Assembly: GCF_902459695.1 (NCBI RefSeq)
Contig: NZ_CABPRZ010000016.1
Span: 1 to 64,000 of the forward strand
DNA from: Pandoraea terrae
GTDB taxonomy: Bacteria > Pseudomonadota > Gammaproteobacteria > Burkholderiales > Burkholderiaceae
Reading direction: 5' to 3'
Length of the DNA: 64,000 bases
Position numbers and translations under genes: made by a program
Shown here: positions 42,388 to 51,552 of the stretch, one piece after another
Layout: each line of letters starts with the position of its first letter
Numbering within the stretch: the first letter of the stretch is position 1
The notes under the pieces: generated by a model
Database searches by the model: none
What the model was told of the DNA's origin: nothing
Seen by the model: the letters and a program-made list of their open reading frames with translations, nothing else

Positions 42388-43950
42388 ATGTACATGCAGC
42401 GACTTGGGTTGGGCGGGCCACGCGTGCAGTGGCGCAAGACGGTACTGGCAACGGCGATGGCCGCCGCGGCCATGCCCGCATGGGCCGGAGACACGATCAA
42501 CCTCGGGGCGGACACCACGCTCGACTATCACGTGACGGTTGGCTACGGCATCGGCTTGCGCACGCGGTCGCCGAGCGACGCGTTGCTCACGCCGGACAAC
42601 ATCAACGGTGACGATGGCAATCGCAATTTCAAGAAGGGAAGTCTGATCCAGAACCAGGTGAACCTGCTCGCCGAGGGCGATCTCAAGCACGGCGACCTGG
42701 GGTTCTTCACGCGCGTCAGTTCGTTCTACGATCAGGTCTATCACCGTTCGAACTACAACAATGCGCCGGACACGGTCAACCAGCCCGGGCCGTTCAACGA
42801 GTTCACGCCGACCGCGCGGCGTTACCTCGGCGGGCGCACCAAGCTGCTCTCGGCCTATGCGTATGACACGTTCAAGCTCGGCAGCACAGAGCTGAACGTC
42901 AAGCTCGGCGAACAGGTCGTTGCGTGGGGCGAGAGCCTCTTTTTCGGGAACATCGCAGCCGCCCAGGGGCCGGCGGATGCAGTGAAGGGGTATGTCGCCG
43001 GCGCGGAAGTCAAGGACATTCTGCTCCCCACGCCCCAGCTGTCGATGCAATGGAATTTGACGCCGAATTTCAGCGTGCTCGGGTACTACCAGTTCCAGTT
43101 TCGCCCCAACGAGCTTGTGCCGCAGGGCGGGTACTTCAGCTATGCGGACATCATCGGTCCCGGCTCGCCGTTCATGATCGGCCCCGGAGGCATGCAGATT
43201 CCCCGCGGTCCCGACATCCTTCCGAAGAATCGTAACCAGTGGGGCGTGGGCACACGCTGGCGTGCAGAGCAGGGCACCGAGTTCGGCTTCTACCACCTGC
43301 ACTATAACGACACGAGCCCGAACGTCATCACGAGCTTCTTCCCCACGCTGCAATACCAGCAGCAGTACTTCACCAATATTGCGCTGACCGGGGCCAGCTT
43401 CTCGACCGACCTGGGCGGCATCAACGTTGCCGGCGAGACGTCATACCGCAACGGCGCGGCGGTGCTGCTCAACACGGGGGACGGACCGCTGCCCACGCGC
43501 GGCAATGTCTGGCAAAGCAACCTGTCGGCCATCTACACGGTCGGGCCGACGTTCCTCGCGGCCTCGCAGTCGCTTGTGGGCGAAATCTCGTACGTTCACG
43601 TCACCGGCTTCACGCCGCTGCAGGGCTCGACCGAGCTGACCAATACGCGCGGCGCGGCGGCCTACGCGATCAACTGGACACTCAGCTACAAGAATGTGTT
43701 CGATGGCTGGGATCTCGATGTCCCGCTGACCTACTCGCACCAGTTCTCGGGTAACACGTCGCTGGCCGGATCGCTCGGGTCGCTGACCGGCGTGGGCGAC
43801 ACGCAGCTGTCCGCAGGCCTGACATTCACCTATATGAGCAACCTGAAGCTCGGTCTCGTCTACGCGAAGTATCTGGGGACTGCGAACCCGGTGACTCGCC
43901 CGCTCGCCGACCGCGACTACGTGCTCGCCACGGCGACGTATTCATTCTGA
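42388..43950 (+). CDS. DUF1302 outer-membrane beta-barrel-like protein
   Basis: 520 residues. GGAGGGG precedes the ATG. The signal peptide ends AWA-G (about residue 33). Many alternating strands with aromatic girdles follow, ending in Tyr-Ser-Phe, the usual outer membrane barrel C-terminus. DUF1302 signatures include the N-terminal GDTINLGADTTLDYHVTVGYG and KLGEQVVAWGESLFFGN. It is followed by DUF1329 after 15 bases, the usual pair. Confidence 0.9.
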   Translation: MYMQRLGLGGPRVQWRKTVLATAMAAAAMPAWAGDTINLGADTTLDYHVTVGYGIGLRTRSPSDALLTPDNINGDDGNRNFKKGSLIQNQVNLLAEGDLKHGDLGFFTRVSSFYDQVYHRSNYNNAPDTVNQPGPFNEFTPTARRYLGGRTKLLSAYAYDTFKLGSTELNVKLGEQVVAWGESLFFGNIAAAQGPADAVKGYVAGAEVKDILLPTPQLSMQWNLTPNFSVLGYYQFQFRPNELVPQGGYFSYADIIGPGSPFMIGPGGMQIPRGPDILPKNRNQWGVGTRWRAEQGTEFGFYHLHYNDTSPNVITSFFPTLQYQQQYFTNIALTGASFSTDLGGINVAGETSYRNGAAVLLNTGDGPLPTRGNVWQSNLSAIYTVGPTFLAASQSLVGEISYVHVTGFTPLQGSTELTNTRGAAAYAINWTLSYKNVFDGWDLDVPLTYSHQFSGNTSLAGSLGSLTGVGDTQLSAGLTFTYMSNLKLGLVYAKYLGTANPVTRPLADRDYVLATATYSF

Positions 43951-43965
43951 TAAAGGAGTTCCGAA

Positions 43966-45345
43966 ATGAAACACATGCTTTGCCCCACGCTGCGCGCCTT
44001 TGCATTGGTCGCCAGCGCCACGTTCGCCATCGCGGCTTTCGCCAAGCTCAGTCCGGAGGAGGTCAAGCAACTGGACGGGCCGCTCACGCCCATGGGCGCA
44101 GAGCGCGCCGGCAATGCCGACGGGTCCATCCCCGCGTGGACCGGCAAGTTCCTCGGCGCGCCGCCGGGCTTGGCCTACACGCCGGGCGATCGCTACCCGG
44201 ACCCGTACGCGAGCGAGAAGCCGCTGGCCGTGATCACCGCGCAGAACATGCACCAATACGAGTCGAAGCTGACCGAGGGCGCCAAGGCGATGTTCAAGCG
44301 CTTCCCGGACACGTTCAAGATGTCCGTGTATCCCAGCCACCGCGACTTCCGCCTGCCCGAGAGCAAGTACAAGGCGATTCGCACTTGGGCCGGGCGCACG
44401 ACCATGACCGGGGACCAGAATGGCCTGCGCGACTTCCCGCCGTTGGCGCCGTTTCCGATTCCCAAGACGGGGGTTGAATTGATGTGGGACTTGCGTTTCG
44501 CATCCACCCTCATGGCCGAAGATGCGATCTACGATCAGGCGGTCGTCTATCCGAACGGCAACGCCGTCTGGGGAAAGACGCAGTACACCATCTTCTCGCC
44601 GTTGGGCGCCGACGTGTTCGACCCGAAGAACCCGCTGAACAGCAAGAGCTTCTTCCGCCAAACGACCATGCTGCCCCTGTCGGATCGCGGCACGATCATT
44701 ACGGGCTACGAGATGTGGGACCAGGAGGTCACGGACAATCGACGCACTTGGGTATATAACCCCGGGACGCGGCGCGTACGCCAGGCACCGGAGTTCGGCT
44801 TCGACCAACCGCAAGGGCCGGGCGGCTTTCGCACTGTCGACGACGACCGGCTTTTCAACGGCTCGGGCCAGCGCTATGACTGGAAGATTGTCGGCAAACG
44901 GGAAATGTATGTGCCGTACAACAACTACAAGCTGATGGACTCGAAGATCAAGTACGCGTCGCTGCTGACGAAGGGGCACGAAAACATGGACTACATGCGC
45001 TTCGAGCCGCATCGCGTGTGGGTTCTGCAGGCAACGCTCAAGGAAGGCTTTCGCCATCAGTACGCGAAACGGGTCCTGTACATCGATGAAGACACCTGGA
45101 ACGCGGTGGCTGCCGACAACTTCGATGCACGCGGCACGTTGTGGCGCACGAACTTCCTCGCGTCCATCTATGCGTACGACGCGAAGGACTTTTATGCGAC
45201 CGCGACCTTCTACCACGATTTGGTTTCCGGCGCCTATTACGCGGACCGTCTCACCAACGAAGGACCGATGCCCGCGCTGACGCCGAACGCAAAAACCGTG
45301 GAGTCGTACTACTCGCCCGACTCGATTCGCGGCGCAGGCAAGTAA
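43966..45345 (+). CDS. DUF1329 periplasmic/outer-membrane-associated protein
   Basis: 459 residues. A signal peptide ends around IAAFA (residue 26). DUF1329 blocks: LDGPLTPMGAERAGNADGSIPAW, GLAYTPGDRYPDPYASEKPL, NPGTRRVRQAPEFGFD and YNNYKLMDSKIKY. The fold is related to LolB-like lipid carriers in described families, fitting transfer of a hydrophobic molecule between RND protein and outer membrane. GGAG sits upstream. It is paired with DUF1302 and ended by a strong hairpin. Confidence 0.9.
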   Translation: MKHMLCPTLRAFALVASATFAIAAFAKLSPEEVKQLDGPLTPMGAERAGNADGSIPAWTGKFLGAPPGLAYTPGDRYPDPYASEKPLAVITAQNMHQYESKLTEGAKAMFKRFPDTFKMSVYPSHRDFRLPESKYKAIRTWAGRTTMTGDQNGLRDFPPLAPFPIPKTGVELMWDLRFASTLMAEDAIYDQAVVYPNGNAVWGKTQYTIFSPLGADVFDPKNPLNSKSFFRQTTMLPLSDRGTIITGYEMWDQEVTDNRRTWVYNPGTRRVRQAPEFGFDQPQGPGGFRTVDDDRLFNGSGQRYDWKIVGKREMYVPYNNYKLMDSKIKYASLLTKGHENMDYMRFEPHRVWVLQATLKEGFRHQYAKRVLYIDEDTWNAVAADNFDARGTLWRTNFLASIYAYDAKDFYATATFYHDLVSGAYYADRLTNEGPMPALTPNAKTVESYYSPDSIRGAGK

Positions 45346-45355
45346 GCGGTGCAGT

Positions 45356-45396
45356 GCGCGGCGGCACCCCGGAGCGCTTCCGTGGTGCCGCCGCGC
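45356..45396. terminator. Hairpin terminator after DUF1302-DUF1329
   Basis: A 13-bp perfect stem (GCGCGGCGGCACC / GGTGCCGCCGCGC) with a 15-base loop begins 11 bases after the DUF1329 stop, followed by TTGTTG. It probably separates this operon from the MFS gene. Confidence 0.6.
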
Positions 45397-45429
45397 TTGT
45401 TGTCGATCACCTCAACGTAAGTCGAAAAC

Positions 45430-46668
45430 ATGAAGATATTGACCCATTCCCATCCGCGCAGTGGCTGGATCGTGGTCGTTGGTTTGGCAGTCGTGTTGTG
45501 CATCAGTTTTGGCACCACCCTGAATGCCCTCAGCGTATTCGCGCCGCCGATCATGCAGGCATTCCAGTGCTCGAACGAGCAGGTCGCCCGCCTGGCGACG
45601 GTGTTCCTCCTCACCATGACGCTGGCGATGCCGGCCGCGGGCTGGCTGCTCGATCGCGTTTCGCCGCGTCCGATCATGACCGGTGGCGCCATCCTGACAG
45701 CCATCGGCTACCTGATCGCCGCGCATAGTCCCGATATTACGGTGCTTACCGTCGCCCTGGGCGTGGCGGGTGTCGGCGTGGGGGCTTCGACCTACGTGCC
45801 GGCCATCATGCTCAGCTCGCACTGGATCGCGCCGAACCGCCAAGGCCTGGCGTTCGGCATCCTGCTCGCGGGCGCGGCAGTTGGCGCGATCATCTTCCCG
45901 ATGCTGGTCACGCACGCCACGAACGCATTCGGATGGCGTTATGCGATGGAGACCATCGGCATGTTCGTTGCGCTGACCTGCGTGCCGCTCCTGCTGTGGG
46001 TCGCCCGCATGCCGGCCACGCGTGCCACGGCGCACGCGGCAACGCCGGACGCGTCGCTGCTCGACGGCCACGATATCGCCGAAGCGCTGCGCATGCCGCG
46101 CTACTGGCTGTGGATCGCGATGATGCTGTTGATCACGCTGAGCAGCCTCGGCGTGTACATCGCTCTGGTGCCGTACCTGATGTCGACAGGCTATTCGGCA
46201 GAGCACGCGGCGGCGATCTATGCCGCAGTCGGCGCGTCGGCGTTCGTGGGCAACTTCCTGTTCGGCGCGCTCAGCAATCGCTGGGGCGCGAAGACGGTAC
46301 TGCTGATCGGCACGACGGCCAGCGCCGGCGGCATCCTCTGCCTGCTCGCGGCGCACGACCGTGCCCTGGGCATGGCTGCGATTGCGCTTTTCTCGCTGAT
46401 TTGGGGCAGCACGTTCAATCTCGCGAACCAGCTCTCGCCGCTCCTGTTGGCCGAATCCATGGGCCAGCGCAATTTCGGGAGCCTGCTCGGCATCGGTAAC
46501 CTGGTGTCCGGCGTGGGTTCGGCCTTTAGCCCCGAGGCGCTCGGCTACCTCGTCGACGCCACGCATACCTACACGATCGCACTCGTGCTTTGCGCTGCGC
46601 TGATGGCAGTCGCCCTCGTGCCAATCTTCCTGCTGCGGGTCACGCCCGTCCGTGAGGTGGCCGCATGA
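45430..46668 (+). CDS. MFS transporter upstream of an amine/amino-acid oxidase
   Basis: 412 residues, 12 helices, with MFS loop motif LLDRVSPRPIMTGGAIL and internal GNFLFGALSNRWGAKTV. The pattern resembles the monocarboxylate/oxalate-type branch. It overlaps the oxidase gene by 4 bases (ATGA), so the two are translationally coupled; it probably imports the oxidase substrate. Confidence 0.87.
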   Translation: MKILTHSHPRSGWIVVVGLAVVLCISFGTTLNALSVFAPPIMQAFQCSNEQVARLATVFLLTMTLAMPAAGWLLDRVSPRPIMTGGAILTAIGYLIAAHSPDITVLTVALGVAGVGVGASTYVPAIMLSSHWIAPNRQGLAFGILLAGAAVGAIIFPMLVTHATNAFGWRYAMETIGMFVALTCVPLLLWVARMPATRATAHAATPDASLLDGHDIAEALRMPRYWLWIAMMLLITLSSLGVYIALVPYLMSTGYSAEHAAAIYAAVGASAFVGNFLFGALSNRWGAKTVLLIGTTASAGGILCLLAAHDRALGMAAIALFSLIWGSTFNLANQLSPLLLAESMGQRNFGSLLGIGNLVSGVGSAFSPEALGYLVDATHTYTIALVLCAALMAVALVPIFLLRVTPVREVAA

Positions 46669-48002
46669 GGCGCTCGTACCTGACGGCTGCGCCTGCCGAC
46701 TATGAAGCGGGCGCCGTCTCCATTGAGCATAGCGGGTGGCCGCCGCAGGAGCGGTTGGCGACGTATGGCCCGCTCTGCGATGACGCGCAGGCCGACGTCG
46801 TTGTGATTGGCGCGGGACTGGCGGGGGCGTCGCTCACGCTGCACCTGGCAGAGCGCGGCATGAGCGTGGTGACGCTCGAGGCGCGTCAGCCTGGAAACGG
46901 CGCATCCGGGCGCAACGCCGGGCATGTCCAGACATTTCTTGACGACCTGGACGCGCTGCGGTCGTGGGGCGACCGTGCCAGCCGTTTCGTCGCGTTCTTC
47001 ATCGAACATCGCGACATTGTGTTCGATCTGTGCAAGAGACACGGGATCGATGGCGATGCCGCGAAAACCGGCATGGTGGAGGCCGCGTATCGCCCTCAGG
47101 CGGCGCTTGCACGCAAGGCCGCGCAGTGGAAGGCGTTCGGCTACGACGTCGACGTGGTGACGACGCCGGCGCTACGCGATCTGCTCGGCACGGAAAAATA
47201 CCATTACGGCCTTCACTGGCGCGAGGGCGGACACGTCAACCCGTTTCTCTTTACCCACGGGATGGTGGCGGCGGCTGTCCGGCTTGGCGCGCGAGTGTAC
47301 GGTGATTCGCCGGTGATTGCATGCCAGCCTGAGGGCCGGAGATGGCGTGTGCGCACCGAAACCGGTAGCGTGCTTGCACAACGGGTGGTCATCTGCACGA
47401 ACGGGCACGTCGGCAACACGTTTTTTCCCGAACTGTCCCGTACCAATTTTCCGCTCGTGGCCTGTGCCATGGCGACCGAGCCATTGCCGGCGGCGCTGCT
47501 CGATGTCGTCAACCCGGCCCGCGTTGCCATGACGCACTATCCGACCGGACTTTATCCATGGGTCGTCGACGGCCGCAATCGTCTCGTTACCGCGACCATT
47601 CCTCATCCCGGGCGTGCGCACGACGCGAAAACGTACTTCGGTTATTTCCTGCGCCACTTGCACCGCCTCTATCCGCAAACGCGCGACGTCAAGATTGAGC
47701 TGGGTGCGTACTGGACCGGCATGACGGCGAGTTCGTCGTCCGTCTACCACGCGGATTTTCCGAAGCTGTACGAAGTAGACGACGGCGTGCTTGCCCTCAT
47801 GAACCTCGGAACGTGGGGCAACGTCATGGGGCCGCAACTCGGCATGAGCCTGGCGCACGCGCTTGCGAGCGACTGTCTCGACAAGTGCGTGCTGCCGCTC
47901 GAGACGCCGCAGCCGGTGTCGTTCCCGCGACTGTTCGAACTCAAGACCCGTCACCTCATGATCCCTGCCGCGAGAATTATCGACCGGCTCCAACTTGCTT
48001 GA
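46665..48002 (+). CDS. FAD-dependent oxidoreductase (DAO family, PuuB-like)
   Basis: 445 residues. The FAD-binding motif ADVVVIGAGLAGASLTLHLAERGMSVVTLEA begins near residue 44, followed by GNGASGRNAGHVQTF, typical of gamma-glutamylputrescine oxidase-like and other DAO enzymes. GLYPWVVDGRNRLVTATIPH and LNLGTWGNVMGPQLG are C-terminal FAD contacts. It would oxidise an amine or amino acid to an imine, giving a clear job for the RidA-family protein downstream. Substrate unknown. Confidence 0.87.
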   Translation: MRRSYLTAAPADYEAGAVSIEHSGWPPQERLATYGPLCDDAQADVVVIGAGLAGASLTLHLAERGMSVVTLEARQPGNGASGRNAGHVQTFLDDLDALRSWGDRASRFVAFFIEHRDIVFDLCKRHGIDGDAAKTGMVEAAYRPQAALARKAAQWKAFGYDVDVVTTPALRDLLGTEKYHYGLHWREGGHVNPFLFTHGMVAAAVRLGARVYGDSPVIACQPEGRRWRVRTETGSVLAQRVVICTNGHVGNTFFPELSRTNFPLVACAMATEPLPAALLDVVNPARVAMTHYPTGLYPWVVDGRNRLVTATIPHPGRAHDAKTYFGYFLRHLHRLYPQTRDVKIELGAYWTGMTASSSSVYHADFPKLYEVDDGVLALMNLGTWGNVMGPQLGMSLAHALASDCLDKCVLPLETPQPVSFPRLFELKTRHLMIPAARIIDRLQLA

Positions 48003-48015
48003 AGGAATTTCCCTG

Positions 48016-48423
48016 ATGACAATTCAACATTTGAACCCGGCCGGCCTGCTCAGTTTCCCTGGGCTCAGCCAGGTCGTCGTCGCCGCGGGCAGCCGCCTCG
48101 CGTTTGTCGCTGGCCAGACGGCATGCAATGCGCAGTTCGAGGTCGTGGGCGGCAGCAGCTATCACATGCAGTCGACGGAGGCTTTGAAGCACCTGAAGAC
48201 CGCCGTGGAAGCTGCCGGCGCGACGGTACATCAGATTGTGAGCAGCACGGTCTACCTGAAGAACCTCACGCCCGAGGTGGCCGAACAATTCGTCACCGCG
48301 TTGTCGAGCGCCCTGGAGGGTGAGCCGTTTCCGGCCCATGCTTTCACGATGGTCGGCGTGCAGGCGTTGGCAAGCCCCGACGTGCTGGTCGAAATCTCGG
48401 CCGTGGTAGCCCTGGACGCGTAA
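48016..48423 (+). CDS. RidA-family protein (variant)
   Basis: 135 residues of YjgF/RidA fold (VVAAGSRLAFVAGQTACNAQFEV, QSTEALKHLKTAVEAAGA, VYLKNLTPEVAEQFVTAL, ASPDVLVEISAVVALDA). True RidA enzymes have a catalytic Arg in P-x-R-x-x before the last strands; here the segment reads FPAHAFTMVGV, with His in its place. Imine hydrolysis is therefore uncertain although the partner oxidase makes imines. It lies 13 bases after the oxidase stop. Confidence 0.88.
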   Translation: MTIQHLNPAGLLSFPGLSQVVVAAGSRLAFVAGQTACNAQFEVVGGSSYHMQSTEALKHLKTAVEAAGATVHQIVSSTVYLKNLTPEVAEQFVTALSSALEGEPFPAHAFTMVGVQALASPDVLVEISAVVALDA

Positions 48424-48433
48424 GCGGGCCGCG

Positions 48434-48475
48434 CGAAGCGGCCAGCGGCGTCATGCGATGCCGTCGGCCGCTTCG
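48434..48475. terminator. Hairpin after the RidA gene
   Basis: CGAAGCGGCC and GGCCGCTTCG (10 bp) enclose an inner CGGC/GCCG stem. It begins 11 bases after the stop. There is no T-run, so this is a probable rather than certain terminator. Confidence 0.5.
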
Positions 48476-48527
48476 CAGCGACACTTGCCAATGCACGGCT
48501 GCGAGACAAATTTGGCAAGATCTGATA

Positions 48528-48567
48528 GCATCCCATTAACGCATCATCAGATGCATTAATGGGATGC
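48528..48567. promoter_or_regulatory. Long palindrome, probable TetR operator
   Basis: GCATCCCATTAACGCAT - CATCAG - ATGCATTAATGGGATGC: two 17-base arms with a single mismatch. It lies 28 bases before the TetR-family start and after the RidA gene. Size and position suit autoregulation by the adjacent regulator. Confidence 0.7.
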
Positions 48568-48595
48568 GAGCGATAAGGAGCCGTCGCCTCAAGCT

Positions 48596-49213
48596 ATGAT
48601 GCCGGGTTCAAACAAATACATGAGTGCGATCCACATGAGTGTAAAAAATGGTCCTGGCCAAGTGAGACCGGGGGGGCGAACCGAGGAAGTCCGCAAGGCC
48701 GTTGCAACGACAGTGCTGGGCCTCATCGAGAAAGGCCGTGTTGACTTTGAATTGCAGGAAGTGGCGCGGCTGTCCAACGTCCACCGCACGACGATCCATC
48801 GTCGCTGGCCCGACAGAACCGCGCTGATTGCTGAAGCGCTAAGCGAGCACAACTCGCGAATCGACGTCCAGTTCTCAGGCGACTGGCGGATCGACATTGC
48901 GCGTATGGCCCTGGCCTTGCGGGACTTTCTCAACGATCCGGTCGAAATTGCGATGAACACACTTCTCGCGTCGGCCAATAACGCCGAGTTTCGCGAAATG
49001 GTCGTGGCGCATTGGGCGCCCGTCATGACCTACTTCCAGCGGCCGATACTGGAAGCACAGGCCCGGGGAGAGATTGACCCGAAGCATGACGCCGAGATGC
49101 TGGTGACGATGATGATCGCGCCCATCGTTACGGTCATCATTTTCCTCAAACAAAGGCCCGATGATCAGTTTATCGAGCGGTTGGCGATGCAACTGATCAA
49201 CGCGTGCACCTGA
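48596..49213 (+). CDS. TetR/AcrR-family transcriptional regulator
   Basis: About 205 residues. N-terminal HTH: VRKAVATTVLGLIEKGRVDFELQEVARLSNVHRTTIHRRWPDRTALIAEAL, where the tail T-T-I-H-R-R-W is the recognition helix and following segment. The C-terminal ligand domain is helical. The start is uncertain: no good ribosome site precedes 48596, and later Mets at residues 9 and 14 are possible. A long palindrome lies upstream. Confidence 0.87.
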   Translation: MMPGSNKYMSAIHMSVKNGPGQVRPGGRTEEVRKAVATTVLGLIEKGRVDFELQEVARLSNVHRTTIHRRWPDRTALIAEALSEHNSRIDVQFSGDWRIDIARMALALRDFLNDPVEIAMNTLLASANNAEFREMVVAHWAPVMTYFQRPILEAQARGEIDPKHDAEMLVTMMIAPIVTVIIFLKQRPDDQFIERLAMQLINACT

Positions 49214-49295
49214 GGCCCGCCGAAGACGCCGTCGACGGCGCCAGGTCTTGAAGGGGCATGCGGGGCCGTGGCGCATCAGTACCAGGAGACGACGT

Positions 49296-50486
49296 ATGTT
49301 GGAAGCTGCGACTCGACAGCACGTGAGCCTGCCGGTATTCGGGCTGGCGGCGCTCAGTTCACCGCAGTTCAGCGCACTTCTGGAGAAGATTTACCAAGCG
49401 CCGCTGGAGTCGTCACCCTGGCGCGGGGCACTTGAGACCATTCGTGTGATGTTGCGCGCCCGGCACGCAACACTGATCCTGCATCCTCCCCTCGGAGGCT
49501 GGCCGGGCGTCATGATCAATGTGTCCGAAGCCGGTGCCTGTTCATTGCCTACGGCATCAAATCACTCACATGATCACGCGCTGGATCCGTTTGTCGGATT
49601 GCCGGCGGATCGCTTTACGACCGCGGACAAGTTCCTCGGGGCGAAAGCGTGGCTCGACGGCAAACTATACAAACAGTACCTGCGCCCGCTCGACGTCCGC
49701 TATATCCTCGGGGCGGATATCCGGACCACCTGTGGTGTCGGATGCCGGATCCGCCTTTGCCGGGGTCATGACGCACCTGATTTTACGGTGCAGGACGAAG
49801 CCGTGAGCACTGTGCTGGTGCCGCATCTGAAACGCGCAGTCGATTTGCATTTGAGGCTGGGTTTCGCGGGCACGGAACGCTCGATCTGCGAGGGCTTGGT
49901 GAATCGTCTCCCGGCGGGCATGATCATGCTCGATGACGCCGGGAAGATTCTGAAAACCAACGTCGCTGCTGACAACATCCTGAGTGATGCCGACGGCATT
50001 TGGCGAACGGGCGGGACGCTTGCGTTTTCCTGTGCGCAAGCGCAGCGCCGATTTGGCGAGTTGCTCCAGCGCGTGCTCCTGCCCGTTGCGCCGCGCGGCA
50101 GTGCGTCCGACGTGGTTGAAGCCATGTCCATCGCCCGTCCCTCGGGCAATCCAAAATTGGGGCTATTGATTCGCGGGATGCCGAGGGACGAACGGCAGAC
50201 GAGGGCCCAGTGGCGGCCAGCATGCGCAGTATTCCTTCGGGATCCGGATTGCCGGGGAGCACCCTCGCATGACGTGGCGCGCAAACTGTTCAATCTGACG
50301 GCGTCCGAGGCCGCCCTGGCCGTGCGATTGGCCGACGGCTCGTCAGTGGAGGACGCCGCCAGCGCACTTGGCATCAGCGCGAATACCGCGCGAGCCTATT
50401 TGCGCGTCATCTTCATCAAAACAGGCGTCACGCGCCAAGCGGGGCTGGTGAGTACATTGCTCACCAGCGTGATGCCGCTCGGCTAG
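49296..50486 (+). CDS. LuxR-type transcriptional regulator
   Basis: 396 residues. AGGAGA precedes the ATG. The C-terminal HTH is FNLTASEAALAVRLADGSSVEDAASALGISANTARAYLRVIFIKTGVTRQAGLVSTLL, a GerE-type domain. A central PAS-like stretch (NRLPAGMIMLDDAGKILKTNVAADNIL) may bind ligand. Regulators of this type often accompany DUF1302/DUF1329/RND clusters, so it may control 38561-45345. It converges on the cupin gene with 8 bases between stops. Confidence 0.86.
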   Translation: MLEAATRQHVSLPVFGLAALSSPQFSALLEKIYQAPLESSPWRGALETIRVMLRARHATLILHPPLGGWPGVMINVSEAGACSLPTASNHSHDHALDPFVGLPADRFTTADKFLGAKAWLDGKLYKQYLRPLDVRYILGADIRTTCGVGCRIRLCRGHDAPDFTVQDEAVSTVLVPHLKRAVDLHLRLGFAGTERSICEGLVNRLPAGMIMLDDAGKILKTNVAADNILSDADGIWRTGGTLAFSCAQAQRRFGELLQRVLLPVAPRGSASDVVEAMSIARPSGNPKLGLLIRGMPRDERQTRAQWRPACAVFLRDPDCRGAPSHDVARKLFNLTASEAALAVRLADGSSVEDAASALGISANTARAYLRVIFIKTGVTRQAGLVSTLLTSVMPLG

Positions 50487-50494
50487 CCACTGGA

Positions 50495-50974
50495 CTACGC
50501 CTTCGGCTCCGGATGAATATTGTCAACCCAATGCACTTGTTCCGGATTGGGTTCCTCATTGGGCAAATCCAGATTCACCACCACGGGCTCCTGGCCGCTG
50601 CGCACCACGACGCACGATAACGGTTCGTCATCACTGGCGTTGATTTCCTGATGCGGTACGTAAGGCGGCACATAAATGAAGTCGCCGGGACCGGCTTCGG
50701 CGGTGAACTCGAGCCGATCGCCCCACCTCATCCGTGCCCGCCCGGTGACAACGTAAATCACACTTTCGAGCGCCCCGTGGTGATGGGCGCCGGTCTTGGC
50801 TTTGGGATGGATCACCACAGTGCCCGCCCAAAGTTTCTCCGCGCCGGCGCGGGCGTTCGTAATCGCCGCCGCGCGATTCATGCCGGGTGTCTGGGGTGTG
50901 TTGAGATCGAGCTCGCCGGCGTGCACGACCCGCACGCCACGAAGCCGCCATTTTGATTCGGAGGGGGTAGGCAT
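50495..50974 (-). CDS. Cytoplasmic cupin-domain protein
   Basis: 159 residues. Cupin motif 1 reads GAHHHGALESVIYVVTGRARMRWG and motif 2 reads GPGDFIYVPPYVPHQEIN, with metal-type His residues. No signal peptide. The start MPTPSESKW is preceded by GGAGGAG. Substrate unknown. Confidence 0.85.
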   Translation of the reverse strand: MPTPSESKWRLRGVRVVHAGELDLNTPQTPGMNRAAAITNARAGAEKLWAGTVVIHPKAKTGAHHHGALESVIYVVTGRARMRWGDRLEFTAEAGPGDFIYVPPYVPHQEINASDDEPLSCVVVRSGQEPVVVNLDLPNEEPNPEQVHWVDNIHPEPKA

Positions 50975-51074
50975 GGCTCCTCCTTGCACAGAACCATGCT
51001 CCCCATTTTACGCGCTTCGTGGATCACCACCCACTCCAGCGTGGCACGCGGAAGCCGTGCCGCCTGCCGTCGGT

Positions 51075-51221
51075 TCAGGGAACGAGAATTGCTGTGCCGG
51101 TGCCGGTGCCGCGCAGCGCGGCAATGTCTGCATGCGCACGTGCAGCTTCTGCGAGCGGGTAGCGCGCAATCTCGACTGTGCCGAAAACGCCACGCACCAA
51201 CGCCTCGAACACAGCACGGTT
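51075..51221 (-). pseudogene. C-terminal fragment of a quinone oxidoreductase (MDR family)
   Basis: The minus strand reads FEALVRGVFGTVEIARYPLA, then EAARAHADIAALRGTGTGTA, then ILVP and a stop. The Y-P-L-A-E-A-A-x-A-H...G-x-x-x-L-x-P ending is the C-terminus of NADPH:quinone oxidoreductases. The remaining 90 percent of the gene is missing; the match stops where an AT-rich tract begins (51217). Confidence 0.62.
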
Positions 51222-51552
51222 ATATATAGTTATCCAAAGTGTTGTTATCAGTCGGGGAAGGTATAGGAATAAAATTGTAACGAAATGTGTAAATAAATAA
51301 GCAAGTACCTAACCCAATCATCCTTGTGGTTCCACGGAAAAGCGGATTAATGCGCGCTCTGTCATGTGCATTTAACAAAGCGACGTCAGATTGATGGTCG
51401 GCCGCTTGGCAAGATGGGCGATCCATTTTCCACAAACGCATAGGACAGGCTCCCGAACCGGTGGCGAGTCTTCTGCAAAAAAATACAAAAAGTCGCCCAG
51501 TGGGGCATGCGGCCATGTAAGCAGATACATATTTGTCATTTGGAGACGATGT
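51222..51552. other. AT-rich intergenic region upstream of phaB
   Basis: The first 90 bases are distinctly AT-rich (runs such as TATATATAG and AAATAAATAAG), abutting the truncated oxidoreductase. The region probably holds the phaB promoter; no exact consensus was found. No gene. Confidence 0.4.
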
